A stretch of 64,000 nucleotides of DNA from Caenorhabditis elegans (Eukaryota > Nematoda > Chromadorea > Rhabditida > Rhabditidae), in assembly GCF_000002985.6 (NCBI RefSeq), contig NC_003280.10, positions 14,566,501 through 14,630,500 of the forward strand. Reading direction: 5' to 3'. This document shows, piece by piece, positions 22,194-34,408 of the stretch. The notes beneath the pieces were generated by a model. That model was not told the origin of the DNA. It ran no database searches and saw only the letters and a list, made by a program, of their open reading frames with translations. The position numbers were made by a program, and so were the translations under genes. How positions within the stretch are numbered: the stretch's first letter is position 1; every line of letters begins with the position of its first letter.

Positions 22194-25100
22194 CTAGTCT
22201 ATCATACTGATCATTGGACTGGGGCGTAGCTCTATCGGCTTTATCTTATTATCATGATGAATATGGTGCACAAATATTTGATTTGGCAGATTCATGTTCA
22301 CAGTTGGTCCTCCCAAACTAAACCGCTTAGTTCTTGAGTTGACCAGACTGGCAAGATTGTCACCAACTTGCGGCATGTCGTGGTATGACATCCGACGTCT
22401 CGAGACATCATAGTCGACAGTACTACGTGCCACGTGGTCGGCTGATTGGACTCTGGAATTATAGATATTATGGATGAGAGAAAGGAAATGCCAACTGACC
22501 TGATTACGTTCGGAAGCTTGGGAGTCTTAGAAAACTCTGGCTCGGGTTGTGCTTGATGTATTACTACCTCGTGGTGATGTTCCACTGGCGCACATTCCAC
22601 ATACGACGGTTTTCTTGACGGCTCTTCAACGATCATCGAAAGTTTCCTAGCATGTCGTTCATCAGACGAATCGGATGAGAGTTCCTGACTGAACATTGTA
22701 GTCGCTGACGCTCGTCTCCCATTGCCTCCCTCCACAGCATTGTCATGATATTTCTTGGCGGTATGTGCATAACTTCCTTGTGGTGCATTCTTGTTTTTTC
22801 TACCAGAGCACGTGTACATGAGCCACATGCGATCTCTGGTGTTCCGACTGATGAGAATCACGGCGATCGGCGTGGCAAGCGTCGAAAACAAGACGCCGAA
22901 ATGCCACGCGGCGACAGACAAGAGTGGTGAAATGCAGAAGAAAATTAGCAGTTGTGGGAGAAGAATGGACAACTGGAAATTAGAATTTTTCGTTATGAGA
23001 ATTGTGAGTTATTCAGGTGAATTTTTAGAAAAATCATGAACACAAAAACCTTACCTCATAAATGCCAAACACCGTGCAGCACATCAAGAGAAGCTCCCGA
23101 TCACCATGAATATCTGCTCCTTCCACTTTCACCATACTCTCTCGTCGGACGGTCGAGGATCCAACACGAACTGAGAAGAGAATCAAAAGTATGATAATCA
23201 CAATGATAACGATTCGAACTCTTGTCAGAAGCTCCGTGAATATAGCCGAAAAAATATTCGAGACAGCACACACAATCTGAATGCACTGATCCTGCGAGTT
23301 GATGTGTGAATCGCATTGGAAAAACGCGGTGAAGCCGGCAATCAAAAATGCGATAACCCAAGTGGAGATGACAGCGTAGAGGACATATGATCTACCCCAT
23401 TCGATGCTGCGGGTTTTGTTATTCCAGTAGAATTTGAAGCAGAAGATCGCAAGGTACATTACGAAAATAAGAAGCGCAAATCCAATGAAATGGTCGACCC
23501 AGGCGATGATCGCAAAGGATTGGAGCACGGTTGAGCTATTCTGAAATATTTTAAAACTTGCATTACGTTTAGTACATTTGGTGTAATGTGTATGAACATT
23601 TAATAACAAATTTGAAACTCATTAATTTTTTTGAAATTGAAGTAAAAAACTTGTGGCTTGTTTTTTATTTGTTTTTGCATCAAATTGTGATCTATCAAAG
23701 AGCAAAAAAAGTTTCTAGACCACTGCTTTAGGATATTTATAAATGAGTTTTCTCGTAAGATCAACTTGTTGTTTTCTTTCTAACATAAGAAGTTTTCACG
23801 AGCATTGAATAATTTTCTCACGACTTGTTGTGAAAAATAAAACATTGTTAGATGAAAATAGAATTGAGGTTTAGAACATTCCAGTTACTTTTTTCGATCA
23901 GACGCTAATTTACAATTGGAATACTTTGATACTTTCTCAGTTACGTCGCGCAATTTCTGCCCTACTGACAAAGGTCGTGTGAAATTTGTTTTCCAGGTAG
24001 GCATCAAAACATGCACCATGGTAGCCTAGACTGTCATCTCAATAGTTTATTCCTGATTAATTTCTTCGGATACGCTTTTTATTTTTAGTTCACATGTTTC
24101 TTTATGGTAAACCTTTCCCATGAAATTGGCTCCAAAAACAAAAACAAAAAAATTTCGTAGCGAAAAAAGCAAAATCACAGACCAAAGTTACAATTTCCGC
24201 GTTTTATGTTCCTTATTACTAATTAAATATTTTCAGCTGTCTTTATTCAATAACACCTAATACCCTTTGTCGTTTCAGCAAATGATATCCGCTGGCGAGC
24301 AGGTGCAACGTATTAGTGATAGACAGCAGAGCTCCAGTCACGCATAAATGGAAAAGCAACGCCATTTTCATTCCCTGAAATTCACTGTTGTTGGTCAGTG
24401 GAAATTTGCTCACATACCCAGCGATATTTCTTAATCACACCGGCTAGTAAAATGTTGCTTGCAAAAGCAATCAACAGCAAAAGAGCATAAAACCCAAGAA
24501 CCACTGAGAGCACTGTGTCGCTGTAGGTTTCCGGGGCGTCGGACGGAGTTGTGGAGTACTGAAATTGAACAACATACGATAATTGGATCTTTCCATTTTG
24601 AAAATTAGTTTAATACAAATTTCAATAAAGGATGATGTAGGCTAGGTATTCAAAAATCAGATAAATTGAAGTAACAATAAGAACAGTTGAAAAAAATGAC
24701 GCCAACACAAAAACTTTGGCAGAAATTTAAAATTTCTGAGAAAATTGAACCTTGCGCGTTCAAATGGGCGGTACCTAATAAATTGAAGAACCATCATAAA
24801 AATGTTCCACCTATCAAGTAACTATCTTTCAATTCAAAATCCGAAAAATAATCAGCTTATTGCTTACACAGTTAATTTTTTAAAAGCATTTTCAAATCTA
24901 CGTAATACTAATCATTCCAACTTACAATAGACAATGGCGATCCTGTAGTAGTTGTTGTAGACATAATTTCACTTAGCCCCTGAGTAGGTCTAGGCATATT
25001 TGATTCATCCTCCCAATACCAATGCCATCCGTTTTCATCCTTCTGCCACCATCCGATCTGCCCATGTCCCCACATCTCATGACCATTAGGTTGACCATTC

Positions 25101-25255
25101 GAATGGTCTCTGGGATCTCCTCGATACCAGTCACTATTTTCGTATTCTGGAAAAGTGTGTATTTTATAGGTATCGACACAATCATTTTTACCTTCAACTT
25201 TAGAATCATAGGGAAAGAAGAATGTAATAACTCTTGTCACAATTTCTTCGGGCAT
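22194..25255 (-). CDS. Seven-transmembrane GPCR-like protein with Trp-rich N-terminus
   Basis: Seven minus-strand exons: 25192-25255, 24926-25146, 24418-24558, 24264-24374, 23055-23540, 22500-22972 and 22194-22452, 584 residues, all phases consistent. Residues 1-95 are hydrophilic, with no clear signal peptide, and contain seven Trp between DWYRGD and WYWEDE plus a Thr run. TM1 is in exon 3 (VLSVVLGFYALLLLIAFASN), TM2 in exon 4 and TM3-TM5 in exon 5, with a Cys-containing extracellular loop (FFQCDSHINSQDQCIQIVC). TM6 and TM7 span the end of exon 5 and exon 6 (CISPLLSVAAW; TLATPIAVILI in an NPxxY-like position). A 200-residue Ser/Arg-rich cytoplasmic tail follows. No DRY motif is visible, so this is a divergent receptor; ligand and family are unknown. 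Confidence 0.78.
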
Positions 25256-25864
25256 TGTTACTCAAAACCAAGACAGAAATGAGAATTGAGCTTAGACGGT
25301 GATAAGGTAAGAAAGTGGGCGGGGCGATCATTTCTCAGAAGTCATGGAGACGAGAAAAACAAGTCATGTGCACTATGCGCTGCACATGTCTGTCGCCAAA
25401 TTTGGCTGTTTTCGTATAGATTCGAAGCGGATTTGTTGTGGGCTGTAATTAAGTCAATTGGATAGATCACAAAAAATACGATTTGTGATCATAATGGTGG
25501 AGAAGTTAGAATTGTGGCCAGCACAATTGAAGCTGATGTTGTTACGTCAAAAATAAAAAATAAATGATGAGAATTCCGTGTCTGGGTAATTCTGGGTAAG
25601 ATCAAAAAATCGGAACAAAAACAGGTGGTATACGGAGAATGTCCGCTTTAAAACTTGTATTAATTAAAAAGAAAAGTTTACTATTCTTTGTTGATTCTTC
25701 ATTCATTCAGATCAAAGCAGAAAAACTAAAAAACGCAAGGTTTTTTGAATGCACTCATGCATTGCATTTTTCAGAAGTGTTCAAATTTCAAGAAGCTTCT
25801 CGAAGCTTTGAAAGGTTCAGAAGTTTCTATAGAATTTTAAAAAACGGAAAAATATTTTTTTCTA

Positions 25865-26035
25865 AACCTACAGTACTTCTACAGTGCCACTGTAGTTTTA
25901 CTATAATTCCTCGACAACACCCCTTTACTGACCCTAACTCGATATCCCTACAAATTACAAAATTTTACTTATTTTCTCTCCAAAATTACAGTAATCCCAC
26001 AGTACCATTTCAGTAGTATTATAGTACATTCCCAG
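25865..26035. repeat. Degenerate CTACAGTA repeat tract
   Basis: Repeated CTACAGTACT, CCACTGTAG, CCCACAGTACC and GTAGTATTATAGTA elements with loose spacing. The same type of element, in the opposite sense, fills catp-4 intron 1 (27690-27975). Confidence 0.5.
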
Positions 26036-26514
26036 CAGAAAAATTAATTAAATTTTTGTCACATTTTTGTTGGCGTTTGCATTATTCCGGAAGCTCAAAA
26101 ATTTCTGAAAACTGCAAATTAGGTTACAAATGCGATTTGTTCTTTTGAGATTAGTAGTTTCTTGCTTAAAAAGATTTCGTAATACTTTTGTGTACCTGAT
26201 CTCAACACGCTCATGAACAAGTTTCAGCAATCAACAGACTTGCACATGCTCTGAATTTAGTAACATTTTCAAATGTAGGCTACAATTTACAAGATTTATT
26301 AGTCTACATTTGCCTTAATATCAAGATTAATTGGTATCGGGACACCAAGAAAACTGCTTGCAAATTGGGTCTTGTGCTTTTTTTCAACTCTGATAATTGA
26401 TATTGGTCATGAGTATTGAGAATAAGGTTATAAAAAAAATGCGCATTTATGTGAAAGTAGTTTTTTAAAGAAAAAAAAGAAATCTTGAGAAACGTCATTT
26501 GCGTCCTACCCGTC

Positions 26515-26890
26515 CTCGGAAACCGCGGTTGTAAGCCATCTCGAAATCTTCCAGATGCCCTGGAAAATTACAAGCCACATCAAAATTTATAGGCCATCTT
26601 ATAAATTGTATTAGTCACCTGACAAATTCTTATCCAAGCCTAAAAGTCTAGGCCAGCCAAAAAAGTTCGCGGTCCAACGAGAAAACCTAGGCCACATCCG
26701 ATGTGCTAGGCCATACAACAAATTTCACGGCCATTTGAGAAAACCTAGATCATATCAGACCTAAATACTTGGTCATCTCAAATTTTTTTTCACATCAGAA
26801 TTCTAACCGAACATCCTAGAACTCTGTACAAGGGGAAACGTTTTTCAGGCACATAAGCTCTAGACCACTAGCAAATTTTAGACCATGATT
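26515..26890. repeat. Degenerate AGGCCAT minisatellite
   Basis: About ten units of roughly 28-40 bases, each with a CTAGGCCA or TAGGCCAT core followed by an A-rich spacer (for example AGAAAACCTAGGCCAC). Units are strongly diverged. Confidence 0.6.
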
Positions 26891-27032
26891 TTCTCGGCCA
26901 TCATAAAAATCGCCGAAAATAAATATTCAATATTAAATATGCAACGTGAATAAAAATAAATAAATCAATCAAGTTTACAAAATAAAGCAGAAGTTTTAAA
27001 AATTAAAACGTAAACCCCCATCCATGTGTCAA

Positions 27033-27048
27033 CCCCCCCCCCCCCCCC
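27033..27048. repeat. 16-base poly-C tract upstream of catp-4
   Basis: Sixteen consecutive C, 78 bases before the catp-4 ATG. The opposite strand is a G-run of the kind known in C. elegans to be unstable without the DOG-1 (FANCJ) helicase. Confidence 0.9.
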
Positions 27049-27125
27049 TCCGTCCGTTTTCCCAAAAAACAAAAATAATCAATAATCAATCAGTCATTGC
27101 GAGTATTCGAAAGAGTTCTTTCATA

Positions 27126-30100
27126 ATGTTCGGATGCTTCAAAAAGAAGAAAACGAACAAGTCGCTGGAGGATCTTAAGAAAGATGTGGTCATCGACGAT
27201 CATGAGATACCGCTCGACGCCCTGTTCAAAAGATACACCACATCCGAAAAGAATGGAATATCGGAAGCCGAAGCAACAAATCGGTTGAACAGGGACGGTC
27301 CGAATGCACTGACGCCACCCAAACAAACTTCCAAGTGGATCAAGCTTGCTGGTTCGATTTTCGGTGGATTTAACTTTCTACTTTGGTGTGCCGCAAGTGC
27401 TTCTGCCGTTGGCTATGGAATGGATTTGTCGATGAGCGACGACGAGGAGGTTCCAAAGGATAATGTGAGTGATCTTGTGAAATCTCCGTAATTGTAAGGG
27501 TTCTCAAAAAATTGCCTCAACACACTTTTTGAGAGGTCTTGTCAGCTCGTTAATGAGCTGAGCTCTGGGAAAACTGTCTGTTTTCTACTCAAATTCTTAC
27601 GAAATACTCCCACGTCATTTGTTTTTTGTTTTTAAAATATGACAGTTTCTCACGGAAAGTTACCTGAATTTAGATTTTTTCAAGAAGATCCATACTGTAG
27701 GACCACGTAAGGGAGACAGCAGGATTACTATATGTTACTGTAGTGTCACTAGGATTACTGTAGTAGTGCTGTTGGATTCCTAAAATATTCTGTAGGATCA
27801 CTGTAGAACCACTAAAATATTCCTTCGGGGTTAGTGTAGGATTACCGTAAGCTTGCTGTGGGATTCCTTCAGACATTCTTCCGAATTACTAAAGAATACC
27901 CTTTGAATTATTGTAGGGTTACTGTAGAATCAATAGGAACTAGGAATACTAGGATGACTGTAGCTTTATATTTACTCTAGTAACTGGACACTTTCAGATG
28001 TACATGGCTATAATTCTGGCGACCGTAGTCACCGTCACCGGATTGTTCGATTTTTATCAAAACCGAAAAAGTGGAAATTTGATGGACTCTTTTGCCAACA
28101 TGATTCCCCCGAAGACCCTCGTTGTTCGAGATGGAGCCACAAGAGAAATCGAAGTCAAAGATCTTGTAGTCGGTGATCTTGTTCGGTTCAGAGGCGGAGA
28201 TCGTGTTCCCGCAGATCTTCGTGTTACCCTAGCGCGAGGCCTGAAAGTTGACAACTCGAGTTTAACCGGAGAATCGGAGCCCCAGACAAGAAACATGAAC
28301 TGCACAAGCAAAAACGCGCTGGAGACGAAGAATCTGTGCATGTTCAGTACGAGTGTTTTGGAAGGATCTGGCGAGGGTATCATCATTGGAACCGGGGACC
28401 GCACGTTTGTCGGACGAATCGCTGCATTGACTACTCAAGTGGACCCAGGACCCACTCCATTGGCTAAGGAGATCAATCATTTCATCAAGATCATTTCAAT
28501 CGTCGCCTTTACCGTAGGAATTGCGTTTTTCATATTGGCTCTTGTCTACGAGTATCCACCTCTCAAAGCTATTGTCTTCTTCATGGGAATTGTGGTGGCA
28601 AATGTTCCAGAGGGAATTGTTCCGACTGTAACGGTAAAAATTTTATTTAAAACTACAACTTAGCATTCCTTAATTCCTTTAACTTTCAGGTGAGCCTCAC
28701 TCTTACTGCCGTCAAAATGCGCAAAAAGTTTTGCCTTGTGAAGAAGCTTCAAGCCGTTGAAACACTTGGCTCGACGTCGACAATTTGTTCGGATAAAACG
28801 GGAACACTCACCCAGAACCGAATGACTGTCACGCATTTGTGGTTTGATGGGAAGATTAAGGATACCGAGATCCTACCGCCAAATGACCATTTTAAAGGCG
28901 AAAAGAAGTATGAGAAGGAGGACTCGTACCAGAAGTTGCTTAGATGTGCCACGTTGTGCAGTCGTTCTCATTTTCGAGTAAGTTATTGATTCAGTTACAA
29001 ATAAAACACCTATTTTCTTTCAGGTACCTGAATTCGATGTACCTCTAGCAAAACGAGTAGTAAATGGAGATGCCTCCGAAGTAGCCATCATGAGATACTG
29101 CGAGATGATTCGAGGGGATGGTCAAGTAGATGAGTTCCGAAAAATCATGCCAAAGATTGGAGAGATTCCGTTCAACTCTACCAACAAATACCAATTGTCT
29201 ATCCATCCGATGTCTAAAAAGCAAAACATTCTTGTGATGAAGGGTGCTCCGGAAAAGATTCTCAAGCTGTGCTCTACGTATTATCAGAATGGAGAGACAA
29301 AGAACGTATCGAAGAAGTTTGAAAAGGAGTTCCAGCAGGCCTACGAGACACTTGGATCATACGGAGAACGAGTCTTAGGATTCTGTGATTTGGAGATGAG
29401 TACGACGAAGTTCCCTCCCGGATTTAAGTTCAACATGGAAGAACCCAATTTCCCAATCAAAAGTTGGTTTATTGTTAAATTTTAATTGCTACATTTCGCC
29501 TTTTAGATCTCCGCTTCCTCGGCCTAATTTCTATGATTGATCCACCTCGCCCAGGTGTCCCTGAAGCAGTTCGAGTGTGTCAAAACGCTGGAATTCGAGT
29601 TGTAATGGTGACCGGAGATCATCCAATCACAGCTAGAGCAATTGCCAATCAAGTGCACATTATTGAGGAAAACGTGCAGGTCACAGAAATTGTGAACGCG
29701 GATCCGAAATGCGACCCAGCAAGTGATGAGATCTATGGTAAAGGACGTCTGAAGCCAACAGGAGCAGTGGTTATTCATGGAGAGCAACTGACTACCATGT
29801 CGCCAAAAACGTTGAAGGCAGTGGTCACCAATTATCACCAGGTAGGGTTTATTTTACTTGCATAGCAATATATAAACAGTCATACGGTGTAATATGGGGG
29901 AGTGATGATCAAACGTGTGCAGTCAGCCTGATCAATTGATCAATGTCGGCTGCTCATTTTCGACAGCTGTGAACAATCAAGACTTACCTTATTTCAGATC
30001 GTCTTCGCCCGAACCTCTCCCGCTCAAAAACTTCAAATCGTCGAAGCCTTCCAATCGGTCGGAAACATTGTTGGAGTCACAGGAGACGGTGTGAATGATG

Positions 30101-31113
30101 CCCCGGCGCTCCGAAAGGCTGATATCGGAATTGCGATGGGAATTACTGGAACCGACGTCTCAAAACAGGCGGCTGACATGATTTTGCTCAATGATAATTT
30201 TGCGTCAATTGTGACTGGTGTTGAGGAGGGACGTCTGATCTTTGATAATCTGAAAAAATCAATCGCCTACACCTTGACCAGCAACATTCCAGGTATATTA
30301 CCAAACTTTTGAATAATAGCATTAAAAATCTATAATGTTTCAGAAATCACACCCTTCATGTCGTATGTCCTGTTCGGTCTTCCACTTCCAATGTCCATCA
30401 TCGCCATTCTCATGATCGATCTTGGCACTGATCTCTGGCCAGCCATCTCATTTGCATACGAGGTTCCAGAAAGCGACATCATGCAGAGAGCTCCGCGTAA
30501 TCCGCTCTACGACAAGCTCGTCAACAAACGACTCGTCATGTTCTCCTACATGCAAATCGGAGCGATTCAAGCGTGCGCCGGCTTCACCACCTACTTTGTG
30601 TTGATGATGTCGAACGGATGGTTCCCGCAGGATTTGTTGAATATTAGTGAGCAATGGGATAACAAGTATATCGATGATTTGGAGGACAGTTATGGACAAC
30701 AATGGAGTTATGAAAGCCGAAAAGCTCTGGAGTCTTGCTGTTATGGTACTTTCTTCTTCACGATTGTGGTCACCCAGTGGTCTGATTTGTTTGCTTCGAA
30801 AACTAGAAAGAACTCTTTGGTTATGCAAGGAATGGAGTAAGTTTTTTTCTAATATAATTTTTGGATGATCTTTACATTTTGCCAATTCAGAAACCATGTG
30901 CTCAATACATCAGTGATCTTCACCTGCTTCTTGGCAATATTTGTTCTCAACACTCCGTTTGTGAATGAAGTCTTGGGAGTTCAAGGATTCCGATTGGAAA
31001 TTGGATTTCTCGCATTGCCGTTCGCATTCTTCATTGGCTTGTATGACGAGGTTAGAAGATATTTCATTCGGACTTATCCTGGTGGATATATCTACAAAGA
31101 GACCTACTATTGA
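27126..31113 (+). CDS. catp-4: P-type Na,K-ATPase alpha-subunit homologue
   Basis: Eight exons: 27126-27464, 27998-28633, 28690-28977, 29024-29462, 29507-29841, 29998-30292, 30344-30836 and 30891-31113; 1015 residues, normal family length. Motifs: TGES of the actuator domain (about 203-206), the phosphorylated Asp in [11 protein letters not shown] (about 360), TGDGVNDAP (about 707-715), M5 with SNIPEITPF (cation-binding Glu about 778), M6 IDLGTD with both binding Asp, and the C-terminal KETYY typical of Na,K-ATPases. M4 reads [13 protein letters not shown] where the usual form is PEGLLATVT. It pumps Na+ out and K+ in across the plasma membrane, normally with a beta subunit. Start: ATG at 27126, matching the short N-terminus. 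The symbol rests on my memory of C. elegans loci (C01G12.8). Confidence 0.85.
27690..27975. repeat. Degenerate TACTGTAGGATTA repeat in catp-4 intron 1
   Basis: Around fifteen loose copies of TACTGTAG or CTGTAGGATTAC fill the 3' half of the intron, the reverse sense of the 25865-26035 tract. Confidence 0.6.
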
Positions 31114-34100
31114 TTATTGTATTTTTCTATGTGAATGAAAAGAGATGTGAAAATGCCGCTCAGCTTTTTTTTGTTTTCGGGTATTCTTTAATGTTGGCAC
31201 ATTTAAGTCACACTTTCTCTACTTTACTTTAAGAAAACTTCTGATTTCTGTGAACTTCTGGCAATGTTCTCTAAAATCCAACTATTTTTCTTTCGCTTTT
31301 CACTTTTAGTAAACATTTACCCCCATTTTTCATATTGTAAAAAATAATTTTCAGCTGTCTCAGTTGAACAGTTATCACAAGAATCATTCAGCATGTTTAT
31401 GTTATCACTATCTGCGCGACAACCATTTCTGATTGATCAATAGCTACCCCGGATTTATATGCACGTAATTTTCTCTCCCCCACCGCTTATCTTATCACTT
31501 TTCTGTTTCTTCTACTTGATATCGGTTGGGTGATCAGCCAACAATCTTGTTTGGCTGCTGGTTTTTTACTGTTTTTCTATAAGTTTTGATTTTAATTTTA
31601 AAAAAAATTATCCATTGCAAAAAGTAGGTCATTCATATCAGAGTCTCCGGAGGGCGGCCGCAACAATAAACTTCTTTGTATTTCCGCCAACTTCTGTTAA
31701 CTTTCTGTACACTATTGAAACTTTGAGAATACTTCCGGCAAATTTCTGCAAATTCTGCTAACTTCCTCAGACTTCTGCCAACTTTCTTTAAACTTCTGCT
31801 AATTTTATGCAGTGCTTTTGCCTACTTTCTGTCATTTTCTATCAACTTTAAGTAAACTTCAACAAGCTTTCTGCCAACTTTCTCTAACTTTCTCTGAAGT
31901 TTTGCTATAATCCAACTAAAAAAAAAAGGAAAAGCACAAAGTGCATTTCTCAATTCTTTACACTTTTTCTCGGCCTCTAATCCTCTTTTTAACACTAACA
32001 CACACTCGTAGAAACACTGAACAATCTAGAATAAAAATAGCACGTGATTGTTGTCGGCGCCAGAGACAAAAAGTCATGCTCCACAAGAGAATCAGACGAC
32101 GGGAACAGACAGTTGTGAGAGAGACATTGTTTGAAATTAGGTTCAAGCTGAGTTGTACACGTCTGTACCCTGATTGAAGATCAGTGAAGTTTTGATCTTT
32201 TGTAGTATTTAATAGGTTTGCGTTTTAGGTTTTTTAGATTTTTAGATTTTTTTTTGTTTATATTTTCTACATATTTGCTAAAAGGACCCAATATGAGCTC
32301 ATTATGATTTGTTCATTTCTCCACTAAAATGTTCAAAAACTTTTTTAAAATTTTTTTCACAGTGAAAATTTGGGAGTCGACAAAGGATACATTTTATAAG
32401 TTGGATTTTAATTTTTCAAATTTATTTATCAATTGTCAAGTGAATGTCGGACCATGCTGTCATTCTAAGCTGATTGGTTTTTTCCAAAAAATAATTTTTC
32501 CTCATTAGTATTATTTAAATCCGATTAAATTGCATTTTTTTTATTTATAGGGCACACAAGTACTTGAACCTCTAAGCTGTCAACTTTTTATTGGACATTT
32601 TGCTTTAAATTGTAGAAAATACCATTGCTATCCAATTCAACTGTAAAGAATTATTAAAACATTTATAAATTATTTCTCAATTTTGCCAAAAATGCAATTT
32701 AAATTTTAAATTCATCCTTAAAGTTGTTGTCTTTTTCGCCAAAATTTTCAAACGATTTTCACCCAAAAAGTTTTCAAATGTTTTTTGCAAAGTTGAAAAA
32801 AATCATAAATAACTGTTATACATAAATGTTATACATAGTTATACATAAAAACTGTATAACTTTTGTAATTTTTGCATATTCGGTCCTTTTGGTCAATTTC
32901 CTATTATTCCGCTTTTTTCAAATTTTTAATACATAGATCATCAGACTATTAAATTTTAAGAGTTTGCTTACCCTTAAATTTGATTAAACAATGCTGCCCA
33001 TTTTATCAATAAGGAAATATTTTTGTCCATACTCTGCTTCTCTGCGTCTCTATTTTATTTTTACCTCTCTTCTCAAACCTTGAAGTTTAGATAGTTTGAT
33101 AGAATCATATCAAAACTTTTTCTGAACCAAGCCGAAAAAGTAAAGTTAAATTGAATTTGTCGTGTGCCGTTTTACCGATCTTGCCGTTTATCACAACAGA
33201 ATTTTCAAAAAAAATTCCAATAAGCTTCCAGAATTTTTTAATAGCCTTAATAAAAAGTTACCAAAATCCGCTTTGGAAGCTATTTTTCAAAGCTTAAAAG
33301 TAGGGAAACAGAACACTGAAATATTTTCTGACGATGAATTTTTCTGGCGCTGAATTTTTTGTAGTGGCCTATAATATTTTATAGGGATCTCTTTCGAATG
33401 ATATATGTAGATTTCATTTGGAAGAGTTGTGAGGTGAACAGTTTTAATAATTTCAAATACGCCCAAAAACAAATTTAGTAATTAAAAAAAACGACCGATC
33501 GCCACCTATCAGTGTCCGTTATTTTAATGTGTTTGTGTGTGTGTGTTTGATGATTGGAATTGAGATAGTGTGTATGTGAGAAACAAGAATATCGAGAAAA
33601 GATAGAGGTGTTTGTTTGTGTATCTAATTTTACCATCTGATTTTCACATGCGTGCCACAGTTTTACCCCCATAAAAGTTTTCATTACTGCGGTGTAAAAG
33701 TAAAAAGTCAAGGCTGTATTTATTTCTTTGTTTGGAATTTAGAACTGAAAATAGGAAATTAGAGGTATTAAACAATTTCACGCTACTCCGTTTAATATTA
33801 ATGGATGAGCAGCGGCTGTCATTTTTTATAAAATTACTGCTTCTATAGGGGAAATTTTTTTATAGAAAAATAGTAAAAATCATAGTAAAATACCGATACT
33901 ATCTTTGAACTTTCACAATTTCAGTCAAACAGTGGCAATTGCTCAATTATATTCTGTAAAATAGTTATTTTTGGTTTCTTTTTTGGACTTGAAAATACCA
34001 TTTTTCCTAAAAGTCAATTTTAGGGTAAGCTTTAAAAAAAATCGATTTTTATGTTTTCTTTGGTTTTTTGAAGAAGTTTTTTTTGTATTCTGGTCTAAAA

Positions 34101-34408
34101 TTGTTATTGCGTACGCAAATATATTGCCTTTAATCAAGTTTTAAATAGAACTTTCTTGAGATTTTTTGAACCAACTTTTTCTCAAAACTACAAAATGTAG
34201 AGAAATTTTCTTTCTAAATAAAAAAAACCACATTTTCCAACAAAAAAAATCCATAATGGCGTTTTCTCAAGAGATTGTTCGTTTTTTTTTCGGTTCTGAG
34301 AGTTTTGAGAGATTTGTAAATTGTCTTTTTTTTGATGACTTATTCTACTTTTTTATTTTTCCTTACATATCTCCCATCTCCCAAATTTCGCTAATTTTCA
34401 GATCAAAA
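31114..34408. other. Intergenic between catp-4 and tps-2
   Basis: No gene seen in 3.3 kb; AT-rich. Contains a CAACTTTCTGC-type repeat tract (31675-31915). A TTTTCAG acceptor lies 9 bases before the tps-2 ATG, consistent with leader splicing. Confidence 0.6.
31675..31915. repeat. Degenerate CCAACTTTCTG tandem tract
   Basis: Fourth tract of the CAACTTTC family, with units such as GCCAACTTCTGTTAACTTTC and GCCAACTTTCTCTAAC. Confidence 0.55.

Larger units (their letters stand above)
25256..27125. other. Intergenic region, divergent promoters of receptor and catp-4
   Basis: No gene seen. Contains two degenerate repeat tracts (annotated separately) and a 16-base C run close to the catp-4 start. 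The receptor at 25255 and catp-4 at 27126 diverge from here. Confidence 0.6.

Noticed and set aside
34166-34408. In-frame upstream Met for tps-2
   Set aside because: A TTTTCAG acceptor lies 9 bases before 34409, and the upstream frame is Phe/Lys-rich AT translation, so 34409 is the start.
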